A stretch of 64,000 nt of DNA from Hyphomicrobiales bacterium (GTDB taxonomy: Bacteria; Pseudomonadota; Alphaproteobacteria; Rhizobiales; Rhizobiaceae). Each line of letters opens with the position of its first letter. The stretch's first letter is position 1. The translations under genes were made by a program, and so were the position numbers. The stretch lies in contig UCMT01000003.1 of assembly GCA_900473795.1 (NCBI GenBank), positions 1 through 64,000 of the forward strand, read 5' to 3'. Of the stretch, positions 26,833-35,525 are shown in pieces. The notes below the pieces were generated by a model. That model was not told the DNA's origin. It was given only the letters and a program-made list of their open reading frames with translations, and did not search any database.

Positions 26833-28239
26833 ATGCTTCTGCTCGTCGGTTCGTTTCTTGTCTTGATGGTGGTCGGTGTGCCCGTTGCCGTCTCCATGGC
26901 CGTGGCCTCGGTCCTCTATCTCGTTTTTTACAATGTCGCACCCGACATCATCGCGGCGCAGCGCATGATCGCCGGCGTCGAAAGCTTCCCGCTCTTGGCG
27001 GTGCCCTTCTTCATTCTCGCCGGCAACCTGATGAACTCGGCCGGCGTCACCGGCCGCATCTATTCCTTCGCGGTCGCGCTCGTCGGCTGGATGAAGGGGG
27101 GACTCGCCCAGGTCAACATCATCGGTTCGGTGATCTTTTCCGGCATGTCGGGCACGGCGCTGGCCGATGCCGCCGGCATCGGCACGATCGAGATCAAGGC
27201 GATGAAGGACCACGGCTATCCGGTCGAAACGGCCGTCGGCGTCACCGCCGCCTCGGCGACGCTCGGCCCGATCTTTCCGCCGTCGCTGCCCTTCGTCATC
27301 TACGGCATGATGGCCAATGTCTCGATCGGCGCGCTGTTCATGGCTGGCATCATCCCGGGCGTGGTCATGACCGTGTTGATGATGATCACGGTTGCTATCT
27401 TCGCCTATCGGCGCGGCTGGGGATCGGACACGCCATTCGAGATGAAGCAACTGCTGTCGGCTTCGCTCGAGGTTGTCGTCGTGCTCTCCGTACCGATCCT
27501 GATCTATCTCCTGATGTCGGCCGGTCTGTCGATGAATGTAGCCGTCGGCATCGCGCTCGCCGCGCTTCTCGCCCTGGACTGGTATTTCGACTTCTCGGCC
27601 GTAATGGCGCTGATGACCCCGGTTATTCTGATCGGCGGCATGACGATGGGCTGGTTCACGCCCACGGAAGCGGCGGTCGCAGCCGTCTTGTGGTCACTGT
27701 TCCTCGGCCTTGTCCGCTACCGGACGATGACATTCTCGACCCTGGCCCGCGCCACCTTCGACACGATCGAAACGACGGCTTCCGTCTTGTTCATCGTCAC
27801 CGCCGCCTCCATTTTCGCGTGGCTGCTGACGGTGAGCCAGGCCGCCCAAATAATGTCCGGCGCGATCCTGACGATCACCGACAACAAATGGGTGTTCCTC
27901 ATCCTGGTCAACCTGTTGATGCTGTTCGTCGGCTGCTTCCTCGACACGATCGCCGCGATCACCATCCTCGTGCCGATCCTGCTGCCGCTGGTCATCCAGT
28001 TCGACATCGATCCGGTGCATTTCGGCTTGATCATGACGCTGAACCTGATGATCGGACTGCTGCATCCGCCGCTCGGCATGGTGCTCTTCGTGCTCTCGCG
28101 CGTGGCCAAGCTCTCGGTCGAGCGGACCACGATGGCAATCCTGCCCTGGCTGGTGCCGCTTTTCGTCGCACTCCTGCTGATCACCTTCGTTCCGGCCGTC
28201 ACGCTCTGGCTGCCGACCGAACTAGGGCTGATCCGCTAA
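26833..28239 (+). CDS. TRAP transporter large permease (DctM family)
   Basis: A 468-aa, strongly hydrophobic protein with about 12 membrane segments. Family motifs include FPLLAVPFFILAGNLMNSAG, SGMSGTALADAAGIG, TLGPIFPPSLPFVIYGMM and LLHPPLGMVLFVLS. It forms the transport channel, accepting substrate from the DctP partner. GAGGA just before the ATG serves as ribosome binding site and overlaps the end of dctQ. Confidence 0.94.
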   Translation: MLLLVGSFLVLMVVGVPVAVSMAVASVLYLVFYNVAPDIIAAQRMIAGVESFPLLAVPFFILAGNLMNSAGVTGRIYSFAVALVGWMKGGLAQVNIIGSVIFSGMSGTALADAAGIGTIEIKAMKDHGYPVETAVGVTAASATLGPIFPPSLPFVIYGMMANVSIGALFMAGIIPGVVMTVLMMITVAIFAYRRGWGSDTPFEMKQLLSASLEVVVVLSVPILIYLLMSAGLSMNVAVGIALAALLALDWYFDFSAVMALMTPVILIGGMTMGWFTPTEAAVAAVLWSLFLGLVRYRTMTFSTLARATFDTIETTASVLFIVTAASIFAWLLTVSQAAQIMSGAILTITDNKWVFLILVNLLMLFVGCFLDTIAAITILVPILLPLVIQFDIDPVHFGLIMTLNLMIGLLHPPLGMVLFVLSRVAKLSVERTTMAILPWLVPLFVALLLITFVPAVTLWLPTELGLIR

Positions 28240-28252
28240 GAGGAGATATGTC

Positions 28253-29296
28253 ATGCGGACGCGTCTGACGCGGCTTTACGGCCAACGCGATCTCAAGGTT
28301 GAAGCGTCGGATGTCGGTGATCCCGGCGACGGCGAAGTGCTGCTGAAGATGGCCGCGGGCGGCATTTGCGGCTCGGATCTTCACTACTACCAGGATGGCG
28401 GTTTCGGGCCCGTGCGGGTGCGCGAACCCATCATCCCGGGACACGAGGCATCCGGTTATGTGGCGGCACTCGGCCCCGATGTCGCCGGGCTTGCCCTTGG
28501 TGAACTGGTTTCCGTCAATCCGAGCCAGCCCTGCGGCCATTGCCGCTTCTGCGACGATGACCTCAACATCCATTGCCTGAACATGCAATTCATGGGCAGC
28601 GCCATGCGCCTTCCCCATACCCAGGGCATGTTTCGTGACTGGCTGGTGGTTCCGGCAAGCCAATGCCTGCCGGCGGGGTCGCTGGTGAGCGCCGGTGAGG
28701 CCGCGTGCGCCGAGCCGCTTGCCGTCTGCCTGCATGCGGTGGCGCAGGCCGGCGACCTCCAGGGCAAACAGGTGCTGGTAACCGGCGCAGGGCCTATCGG
28801 CGCGCTGGTCGTCGCAGCGGCCCGCCATGCGGGCGCCCAAACGATCGTGGTGACCGACCTTGCCGATGCAGCCCTGCAGCGGGCCATCGCCTGCGGCGCC
28901 ACCCGCGCCATCAATGTCCGGCGGGATACGCACCAACTTGCCACTTATGAGGCCGACAAGGGCCAGTTCGACGTCGTGTTCGAATGCTCGGCCGCGGAGC
29001 CTGCCCTGCGCAGCGCGATTGCCACGGTGAGGCCGCGCGGCCTGATCGTACAGGTGGGAGTAACGGGCGACATCACCTTTCCGCTGAACGCCTTGGTCGG
29101 CAAGGAATTGCGGCTGATCGGATCCCAAAGGTTCGACAGTGAATTTGCCCTTGCCGTCGCGTTGATCGCGGATCGCCGCATCGACGTCCGGCCGATCATC
29201 TCCCACACTTTCCCCGTCGAGCAGGCCGTCACGGCCTTCGAGCAGGCCAGTGATCGTTCGGTTGCCTGCAAGGTACAGCTCAGCTTTCTGTCCTGA
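28253..29296 (+). CDS. idnD: L-idonate 5-dehydrogenase-like zinc alcohol dehydrogenase
   Basis: A 347-aa MDR enzyme; GAGGAG lies 7 nt before the ATG. The catalytic zinc ligands are in GGICGSDLHYYQ and IPGHEASGYV, the structural zinc cysteines are in CGHCRFCDDDLNIHC, and the cofactor loop is VTGAGPIGALVV. The family oxidises C5 of L-idonate or a related hexonate with NAD(P). Placement before uxuA and uxuB suggests it feeds ketohexonate into the fructuronate/mannonate pathway. Related enzymes act on other polyols, so the substrate is inferred. Confidence 0.82.
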   Translation: MRTRLTRLYGQRDLKVEASDVGDPGDGEVLLKMAAGGICGSDLHYYQDGGFGPVRVREPIIPGHEASGYVAALGPDVAGLALGELVSVNPSQPCGHCRFCDDDLNIHCLNMQFMGSAMRLPHTQGMFRDWLVVPASQCLPAGSLVSAGEAACAEPLAVCLHAVAQAGDLQGKQVLVTGAGPIGALVVAAARHAGAQTIVVTDLADAALQRAIACGATRAINVRRDTHQLATYEADKGQFDVVFECSAAEPALRSAIATVRPRGLIVQVGVTGDITFPLNALVGKELRLIGSQRFDSEFALAVALIADRRIDVRPIISHTFPVEQAVTAFEQASDRSVACKVQLSFLS

Positions 29297-29308
29297 AGGA
29301 GTATTCGC

Positions 29309-30505
29309 ATGCGACATACATGGCGTTGGTTCGGGCCGGTGGACCGGGTAAGCGTTGAGGATGCGGCCCAGGCCGGCGCACACGGCATCGTCACGGCGCT
29401 GCATCATATCCCGACCGGCGACGTCTGGCCGGTGGAGGAGATCAGCAGACGGCAGGAGCAGGTCCGCTCAGGCGGCCTCGAATGGGAGGTCGTTGAAAGC
29501 GTTCCGGTATCGGAAAGCATCAAGACGCAGACCGGACCCTGGCGCGAGCATATTGCCAACTGGCAGGAAACGCTGCGCCGCCTCTCGGCCGCCGGCATCC
29601 GCACTGTCTGCTACAATTTCATGCCCGTTCTAGACTGGACGCGCACCGATCTGCGCTGGACCGCCCGGCATGGTGCAAGAGCCATGCGTTTCGATCGGAT
29701 CGACTTCGCTGCTTTCGACCTCCATCTGCTGCAGCGTCCGGGCGCCTTCGAGGACTATGACGCGATGACACGTGAGGAGGCGGAACGGCGTTTTCGTGAC
29801 ATGACGGAAGAGCGGCGGCTGTCGCTGTCGCGCAATGTCGGCGCCGGCCTCCCCGGCTCGGCAGATGGATACAGCCTGCCGCAGCTCAGGGCGCATCTGG
29901 AAACCTATACGGGGATCGACCGGGAGAGGTTGCAGCGCCATTTCGTCGATTTTCTCACCGAGGTGACGCCGGTGGCGGAACAGGTTGGCATCAATATCTG
30001 CGCCCATCCGGACGATCCACCGTGGGCGCTGCTCGGGCTGCCCCGCATTCTGTCGAGCGCCGAGGACTATGCCTTCATTCTGCGGGAGATCGACAGCCCC
30101 GCCAATGGCGTGACGTTCTGCACGGGCTCGCTCGGCGCGTGCGCGGCCAATGACCTGCCTGCCATGGTTCGCCAGTTCGCCCCGCGCATCCACTTCATCC
30201 ACCTGCGCAACGTCCGCCGCGAGGAACAGCGGACGCCGTGCTCGTTCTTCGAGGACCAACATCTGGAGGGCGACACCGACATGGTGGCAGTGATTGCCGA
30301 ATTGCTCGCCGAGGAAAAGCGGCGTCGCGTCGCGGGCCGGGCGGACCACCAGATCCCGATGCGGCCGGATCACGGCCAGGAGATCCTCGACGACCTGACG
30401 CGCGGCGCCCAACCCGGCTATCCCGCGATCGGTCGCCTGAAGGGATTGGCGGAATTACGGGGCATCGAACGCGCCCTGTCGCACCCAACCCATGGCTTGT
30501 CCTGA
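29309..30505 (+). CDS. uxuA: D-mannonate dehydratase
   Basis: A 398-aa enzyme converting D-mannonate to 2-keto-3-deoxygluconate, with AAGGAG 8 nt before the ATG. Recognised segments include MRHTWRWFGPVDRVSVEDA, GIVTALHHIP, VCYNFMPVLDWTRTDLRW, the metal-site NICAHPDDPPW and IHFIHLRNV, and the C-terminal RPDHGQEI. It is followed 2 nt after its stop by uxuB, the enzyme that makes its substrate. The cluster contains no kdgK or eda, so downstream steps must be encoded elsewhere. Confidence 0.95.
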   Translation: MRHTWRWFGPVDRVSVEDAAQAGAHGIVTALHHIPTGDVWPVEEISRRQEQVRSGGLEWEVVESVPVSESIKTQTGPWREHIANWQETLRRLSAAGIRTVCYNFMPVLDWTRTDLRWTARHGARAMRFDRIDFAAFDLHLLQRPGAFEDYDAMTREEAERRFRDMTEERRLSLSRNVGAGLPGSADGYSLPQLRAHLETYTGIDRERLQRHFVDFLTEVTPVAEQVGINICAHPDDPPWALLGLPRILSSAEDYAFILREIDSPANGVTFCTGSLGACAANDLPAMVRQFAPRIHFIHLRNVRREEQRTPCSFFEDQHLEGDTDMVAVIAELLAEEKRRRVAGRADHQIPMRPDHGQEILDDLTRGAQPGYPAIGRLKGLAELRGIERALSHPTHGLS

Positions 30506-30507
30506 TC

Positions 30508-31929
30508 ATGGAACGGCTGTCTGCCTCGACACCTTTGCCGGCCGGCATCGAAAGGCCGCGCTATGATCGCGCCGCCTTGAAGCCCGGCATCCTACATATC
30601 GGCTTCGGTGCTTTCCACCGGGCACATCAGGCTGTTTATACGGATAGAGCCCTGGCTGAGAGCTTCGGCGACTGGGGCATTGTCGGCGTCAGCCTGCGGT
30701 CGCTCGACGCGATCCGGGACCTGAGGGCGCAGGACCATCTGTTTTCAGTCGCGAGCCGTGACGCCGCAGGCGCCGACATCCAGGTCGTCGGCTCGGTGAT
30801 CGGTGGCCTGTCCGCCGTCGAGGACAGTGACGCGTTGCTGGGGCTGCTGGCTGACCCCGCAATCCGTATCGTCTCGATCACTGTCACCGAAAAAGCCTAT
30901 GGCATCGATCCGACCACCGGCGGCCTCGATCATCAGCATCCGGCGATCGTCGCCGATCTTATGCGCCCGGAAGCACCGATCGGTGTCATCGGTCTTATCG
31001 TCGAAGGCCTGGCGCAGCGACGCTTAGCCGGCCTTCCTCCATTTACGGTCCTTTGCTGCGACAATCTACCGACCAACGGCCGCGTGGTCCGCCGTCTCGT
31101 AATCGAAATGGCGGCAAGACGAGACGCAACGTTGGCGGACTGGATTTCCCAGTTCGGCGCCTTCCCTTCCACCATGGTGGACCGCATCGTTCCGGCGGCC
31201 ACGGACGCTACGCGCGAGCGCACAGCGGCGCTTCTAGGAGCCGAAGACAGGCTGGCTCTCGAGACCGAACCTTTCATGCAATGGGTGATCGAGGATGATT
31301 TCGTCTCGGGGCGACCGGCGTGGGAGGCTGCGGGCGCTCTGTTCGTCCGGGACGTCGAACCCTATGAGAAGATGAAGCTCAGGCTGCTGAACGGCGCCCA
31401 TTCGATGATTGCCTATCTCGGGCAACTGGCCGGTCTCGACTATGTCCGCGACGTCATGGCAGTTCCGCACTACCAGAACCGGGTCCGGCAACACATGCAA
31501 GCGGCGGTGCGAACGCTCGACCCGGTGCCGGGCATCGACCTCGAAGCTTACCAGGACCAGTTGATTCTGCGGTTCGCCAATCCGACGATTGACCATCGAA
31601 CGCGCCAAATTGCCATGGATGGCAGCCAGAAACTGCCGCAGCGGATATTCGCCGCCGCGGTCGACGATCTCGGCGCCGGTCGCGACGGCGCAGTGTTTGC
31701 CTACGCCACCGCCCTGTGGATCGCCTATGCGCTCCAAACGCCAGATGTGGACGACCCGCGCCGCAACGAACTGACGGCTGCGGCGACAGACGCGATCGCC
31801 AAGGACGATCCGTCAGCCTTTTTCGACATTCCCGGCCTTTTTCCGCCGGTGCTCGCCGAAGACCCAGCCTGGCGGAGCCGGCTAAATCGTGAATTGAGGG
31901 CGATCAGGAACGCGGCAGACCCTGGCTAG
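30508..31929 (+). CDS. uxuB: Mannitol dehydrogenase-family D-fructuronate reductase
   Basis: A 473-aa polyol-specific long-chain dehydrogenase. The ATG at 30508 lies 2 nt after the uxuA stop; the open frame upstream overlaps uxuA and is a shadow. The family pattern is ILHIGFGAFHRAHQAVYTDR (cofactor loop), VTVTEKAY, FTVLCCDNLPTNG, and the catalytic Lys/Asn/His region EKMKLRLLNGAHSMIAYLG. It probably reduces fructuronate to mannonate for UxuA. Mannitol 2-dehydrogenase activity cannot be excluded from sequence, but the neighbours favour UxuB. Confidence 0.88.
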   Translation: MERLSASTPLPAGIERPRYDRAALKPGILHIGFGAFHRAHQAVYTDRALAESFGDWGIVGVSLRSLDAIRDLRAQDHLFSVASRDAAGADIQVVGSVIGGLSAVEDSDALLGLLADPAIRIVSITVTEKAYGIDPTTGGLDHQHPAIVADLMRPEAPIGVIGLIVEGLAQRRLAGLPPFTVLCCDNLPTNGRVVRRLVIEMAARRDATLADWISQFGAFPSTMVDRIVPAATDATRERTAALLGAEDRLALETEPFMQWVIEDDFVSGRPAWEAAGALFVRDVEPYEKMKLRLLNGAHSMIAYLGQLAGLDYVRDVMAVPHYQNRVRQHMQAAVRTLDPVPGIDLEAYQDQLILRFANPTIDHRTRQIAMDGSQKLPQRIFAAAVDDLGAGRDGAVFAYATALWIAYALQTPDVDDPRRNELTAAATDAIAKDDPSAFFDIPGLFPPVLAEDPAWRSRLNRELRAIRNAADPG

Positions 31930-32015
31930 TCTCCTGCACCGCGTATGAACAATGCGCCGACAAGCCCCAGCACAACGATGCATTGCAGGATGAACATTGG
32001 CCACTGGTCAGACAC
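31926..32015 (-). CDS. Candidate 29-aa membrane microprotein
   Basis: On the minus strand a GTG at 32015, with AAGGACGG about 7 nt upstream, opens a 29-codon frame reading SDQWPMFILQCIVVLGLVGA and ending LFIRGAGD. It has one clear membrane helix. It is convergent with uxuB and overlaps its stop by 2-3 nt. The helix, positive-inside ending and plausible ribosome site support it, but coding status is unproven. Confidence 0.35.
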   Translation of the reverse strand: MSDQWPMFILQCIVVLGLVGALFIRGAGD

Positions 32016-32086
32016 GGGACACCGTCCTTGGGAACCATCCATCTGCCTTGAGAGTTCTCTAACAGTTGATGTGCAGAGGGTTCGCT

Positions 32087-32161
32087 ATGAACAATATCAT
32101 TTATCTCATCGGACTGGTTGTTGTTGTTATCGCCGTTCTGTCGTTCTTCGGGCTACGATGA
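32087..32161 (+). CDS. Candidate 24-aa single-helix membrane microprotein
   Basis: An ATG at 32087, with AGAGGG 6 nt upstream, encodes MNNIIYLIGLVVVVIAVLSF followed by FGLR and a TGA. The product is a single membrane span with a short charged end. I recall near-identical 24-residue proteins in rhizobial genomes, which supports a real gene, though I cannot confirm that here. It is divergent from the minus-strand microprotein 70 bp away. Confidence 0.6.
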   Translation: MNNIIYLIGLVVVVIAVLSFFGLR

Positions 32162-32356
32162 TCGCAGGTCCCTAGATACCGGAGACAGCCAACGTTTCCA
32201 ACGGAACAAGCTTGCTGTGCGGAGACCGTGCGCGGCGTCCTGCATTCTCTTGTCGAGGGCTCCCGCAAGGAGGAGTGCGAGCGCCGCCGCCCCGCCGCGT
32301 GTCGATCGGCGCAAGCGACAGACACATGAACGCATAGAATTATGGAAGCCAGTTTC

Positions 32357-32923
32357 TCAATGTAGCTTTTCGAGACTGCCAAGCGCTCTCGCTTTCTTTT
32401 TCAACACGGACAGCAATCCGTACCCGCCTGTCCATCTGCCAAAGCCGCTTGCAATGTTGATATGCCCAGCCTGTCCAAGGTTTTTGGCCTCGGTCTTCCA
32501 GAGGCGGCAATAAAGCGACAAGCTTTCGAGGGGCATGTAGATATCGTTCAAACTTCCAACGGTAATGGTTGGAAAAGGAAGTGTCCGGGTCGGCATCCGC
32601 CCGAAATGGATAGCGCCGGGATGCAGTTTTTCGGTGGTCGACAAGTCACAGGGCGCAACGAGCAGAGCGCCCTTGATCAGCCGAGCAGAGGGTCGATCTG
32701 CGCATTTTGCGGCGAGCAGACATCCAAGGCTGTGAGCGACTATGTAGGCCGGACCCTCCTCAACAAGAACCTCTTCAAGGCGCTTTATCCAGGCCTCGAT
32801 CCTGGGGGATTTCCAATCATCCTGCTCGACCAGCCGGCTTTCGGCATCGTCCCTGAGCCAGAACCGCTGCCAGTGCCCTTCGTTGGATCCGTTCAAGCCA
32901 GGCAAAATCAAGGTGAGCGTCAT
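32357..32923 (-). CDS. RBBP9/YdeN-type small serine hydrolase
   Basis: A 188-aa alpha/beta hydrolase. The family start TLILPGLNGSNEGHWQRFW is present, the nucleophile Ser lies in YIVAHSLGCLLAAK, the acidic residue is in VGSLNDIYMP and the catalytic His is in GQAGHINIASGFG. These enzymes are cytoplasmic with poorly defined substrates. Only 27 nt separate it from the upstream small coiled-coil gene, so the two are probably one transcript. Confidence 0.88.
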   Translation of the reverse strand: MTLTLILPGLNGSNEGHWQRFWLRDDAESRLVEQDDWKSPRIEAWIKRLEEVLVEEGPAYIVAHSLGCLLAAKCADRPSARLIKGALLVAPCDLSTTEKLHPGAIHFGRMPTRTLPFPTITVGSLNDIYMPLESLSLYCRLWKTEAKNLGQAGHINIASGFGRWTGGYGLLSVLKKKARALGSLEKLH

Positions 32924-32950
32924 TTGGTTCTCCTCGCCTGCGAGATGTCG

Positions 32951-33148
32951 TCAGTTCTGGAAGCCGCGGGACCGCTGCTCCAATGCGAAGATTTCCTCCG
33001 AGATCTCGGTTATGCGATCCCGCAGGTCACGCCGTGTCCGGTAGTCCATGCGACCACTTTCCGAAAAGCCGGCCTCATCAAGGTCAAGCTTTGCTTCCAG
33101 CTGGTCTCTCATTGTCTGCAGTCGGTCAAAATGGCTCAGCAAACTCAT
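32951..33148 (-). CDS. Small charged helical protein
   Basis: A 65-aa product preceded by AGAGGACACG. The sequence (FDRLQTMRDQLEAKLDLDEA, then TRRDLRDRITEISEEIFALE) predicts two amphipathic or coiled-coil helices. No family is recognised. It is likely co-transcribed with the RBBP9-like hydrolase downstream. Confidence 0.6.
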   Translation of the reverse strand: MSLLSHFDRLQTMRDQLEAKLDLDEAGFSESGRMDYRTRRDLRDRITEISEEIFALEQRSRGFQN

Positions 33149-33512
33149 CGTGTCCTCTTCTCTACAGCGCGAAAATTCTGTCCTCGCTATCGAAGGAAAG
33201 AGGGAGCATCATTGTCCATTAAAATAATAGACTAAAGCAACGGCAAACTATCCGAGCCGTCGATTGCGAAAAAATTTCGGCTTTGACCGGAAAAACGACC
33301 GCGGCCGACCAGTGAACGACAATCTCCCGACCGACGCGTCCGAGACTATCTGCGGATCGTACCGCCAGTGTGGTTGAGAACCGCTGTCTCCGAGGGCGGA
33401 TCACTCCGCCCGAAGACAAGACCGGCTTTGAGGTACTAAACGCCCCAAGGCCGATAATCCCGCTTGTGGGAAACCGAAAGTTTTGCCGGAAATACAGCAA
33501 CAAAACGGCGCG
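33149..33512. other. Intergenic stretch, nothing recognised
   Basis: About 360 bp between the small helical gene and the end of the HWE kinase. Minus-strand open frames here show no family pattern. Confidence 0.4.
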
Positions 33513-34958
33513 TTAAGAGATGCAAAGCCTGTTTCGAGCGACGGAAAGTCGGATCGACAAACCGTCGGGATTCCACTCGCGGACAATCTCGCCGCCGAAC
33601 TGCTTTTCGACTGTTGCCTTGCCGAGAAGCGTTCCGAATCCGTCGCCATCGGTTTTCCGATCGACGGACGGTCCGCCGCGTTCGGTCCAGATCAGGACGA
33701 ACTGCGTCCCGTCGTCCTGACACGAAATGTCGACCACGCCTTCGGGATCCGACAACGCGCCGTATTTGGCTGCGTTGGTCGCAAATTCGTGAAGCAGCAA
33801 AGCAAAGCTGGTGACCACGGAACCGCTGATCTGAACATCCGCGCCCTTCACGTGAGCCCGTGGCTTGTGCCCGTTTGAAACCGCATCATAGGGCGCGAGG
33901 ATCGTGCCGATCAACTCATGCAATGTCGTTGTGTGCTCGGCACTACCGCTCGCTTCAGAAAAGCTGGGGATGGTCAAAGCGTGAGCTCGCGCCAGAGCGT
34001 TCAGCCGGTCGCGTACGACCGACGCCAGTTCGGCTGGCGTTTCCGCCGACCGGGCGCTGAGGGAAACGACGCTGCTGGCGACGGTGAACAAGTTTTTGAC
34101 CCGATGATTCATCTCCCGGATCAGAAGGCTTTGTTGTTGCTCGGCACGCTTGCGCTCAGTGATGTCGCGGGCGATCTTCGCGGCGCCGATGACCCTGCCC
34201 TCACGGTCCCGGATCGGAGAAACAGAGAGCGATATCTCGATCAGGCTACCGTCCTTGCGCCGCCGGATCGTCTCGTAATGGTCGATGCGGTCGCCGCGGC
34301 GAATACGGCCGAGAATGGCCGGCTCCTCGTCATGCCGTTCCTGCGGGATCAGCATGGCGACCTGCTTGCCGATGGCTTCAGCCGCGGTGTAGCCGAACAG
34401 GCGTTCTGCGCCGCGATTCCAGCTGATGATGGTGCCATTCAGATCTTTCGCAAGGATCGCATCGTCCGAGGACGCGAATATGGCAGCGTACCGCTGCTCT
34501 GCCTCGTCGGCGATTGCCCGATCCGTCAGATCGACAAGCATATTGACCGCGCCGGTGAGATTTCCCGCGTCATCGAACAGCGGCGTTGGAAATGCGAGGA
34601 AGGGGACGCGGGTGCCATCGGGGCGCTCGGCAACGGCCTCCAGGCCCCGATTGGCGCGGTTTTCCTTCAACGCGACCGCCATAGGACATTCGTCATGCGG
34701 CAGGGGCCGGCCGTCGGGCCAATACAGCTTCCAGGAGCCACAGAATTCGCTTTTGCCGAGCTCGGGGTGAACGCCCCACATCGCCGCCGCCGCACTGTTG
34801 TAGAACGTGATGCGGCCCTTCGCGTCCGTCATGTAGATCGGCTCGGGAAGTGCCTCCAGGATGCGCTCAACAGCCACGCCCCCGCTCCGGGACCCGCTGT
34901 ACAAACTGTCCTGGGGCAGATCATCGCGTTCGTTTTCAAAGATCGGAAGAGAGGTCAT
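33513..34958 (-). CDS. PAS-domain HWE-family sensor histidine kinase
   Basis: A 481-aa kinase. The ATG at 34958 (MTSLPIFENERDD) is chosen because AGGGAG lies just upstream. Two PAS domains follow: about 30-150 (ILEALPEPIYMTDAKGRITF) and about 155-270 (YAAIFASSDDAILAKDLNGT, with the PAC end AAKIARDITERKRAEQ). The phosphoacceptor His is in REMNHRVKNLFTV near residue 283, the N box is HEFATNAAKYGAL, and WTERGG is the HWE-defining Trp-x-Glu. It has no membrane segment, so it senses a cytoplasmic signal, possibly light or redox by PAS analogy. No response regulator is adjacent. Confidence 0.92.
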   Translation of the reverse strand: MTSLPIFENERDDLPQDSLYSGSRSGGVAVERILEALPEPIYMTDAKGRITFYNSAAAAMWGVHPELGKSEFCGSWKLYWPDGRPLPHDECPMAVALKENRANRGLEAVAERPDGTRVPFLAFPTPLFDDAGNLTGAVNMLVDLTDRAIADEAEQRYAAIFASSDDAILAKDLNGTIISWNRGAERLFGYTAAEAIGKQVAMLIPQERHDEEPAILGRIRRGDRIDHYETIRRRKDGSLIEISLSVSPIRDREGRVIGAAKIARDITERKRAEQQQSLLIREMNHRVKNLFTVASSVVSLSARSAETPAELASVVRDRLNALARAHALTIPSFSEASGSAEHTTTLHELIGTILAPYDAVSNGHKPRAHVKGADVQISGSVVTSFALLLHEFATNAAKYGALSDPEGVVDISCQDDGTQFVLIWTERGGPSVDRKTDGDGFGTLLGKATVEKQFGGEIVREWNPDGLSIRLSVARNRLCIS

Positions 34959-35525
34959 TTGGCTCCCTTGTGTGGAAGCGACAGCTTCCTGGGCCGAAAA
35001 TCGGAAATTCAGTATAATCCGCAAGGGTGATCGTAGAAAGCCCCACTTTCTCGCGGTAGCGCATGAACAATAGCTTCAAGGATGTGCCAATGGCCATGAA
35101 GCAGAGGAAATTCAAAAGGCTGCTGTTGTCGGCGACCTGAAGACATTCTTCAGATCTTGTCGCGAACCGGTCTGGCCCATCCGTATTGATGATCTGGCTA
35201 CCGCCGATCTTTGTTCAGCCTGCGCCTTTTGCATGGCGCAGGTGGCGGGGCACGCGCGCGGCGCCAAGCGCGGTTGCCGGCGAGCAATCATCAGGATGAT
35301 GCCCGCTCATATTGCTTGTATTTGACCTATTGCTAAAATTATCTCAGCTGACCAAGAGGCCCCTCGATGGTCAGCTGGAGGTTAGCCTTACCCCGGGGCC
35401 AAGCCTCTGCAGGCCGCGTCGTCGCAGGACGTGGCCAGGGGCCCGGGCGCCGATACTCGCACGTTGCCCGGGCCTCCATCCTTCGCTTGTCGTGAACTGG
35501 GCGGGCACCGAGAAAAAGTTGAGCG
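34959..35525. other. Intergenic stretch, possible eroded frame
   Basis: About 570 bp between the HWE kinase and the large secreted protein. A plus-strand frame from about 35076 to 35325 reads protein-like (EEIQKAAVVGDLKTFFRS and on) but lacks a start codon. It may be a relic. Confidence 0.35.

Noticed and set aside
26826..28268. 480-codon plus-strand frame overlapping dctM
   Set aside because: Out-of-frame shadow rich in Arg, His and Asp; the dctM frame has clear TRAP motifs.
35076..35325. Plus-strand frame reading EEIQKAAVVGDLKTFFRS
   Set aside because: No ATG, GTG or TTG start in the proper part of the frame; at best a relic.
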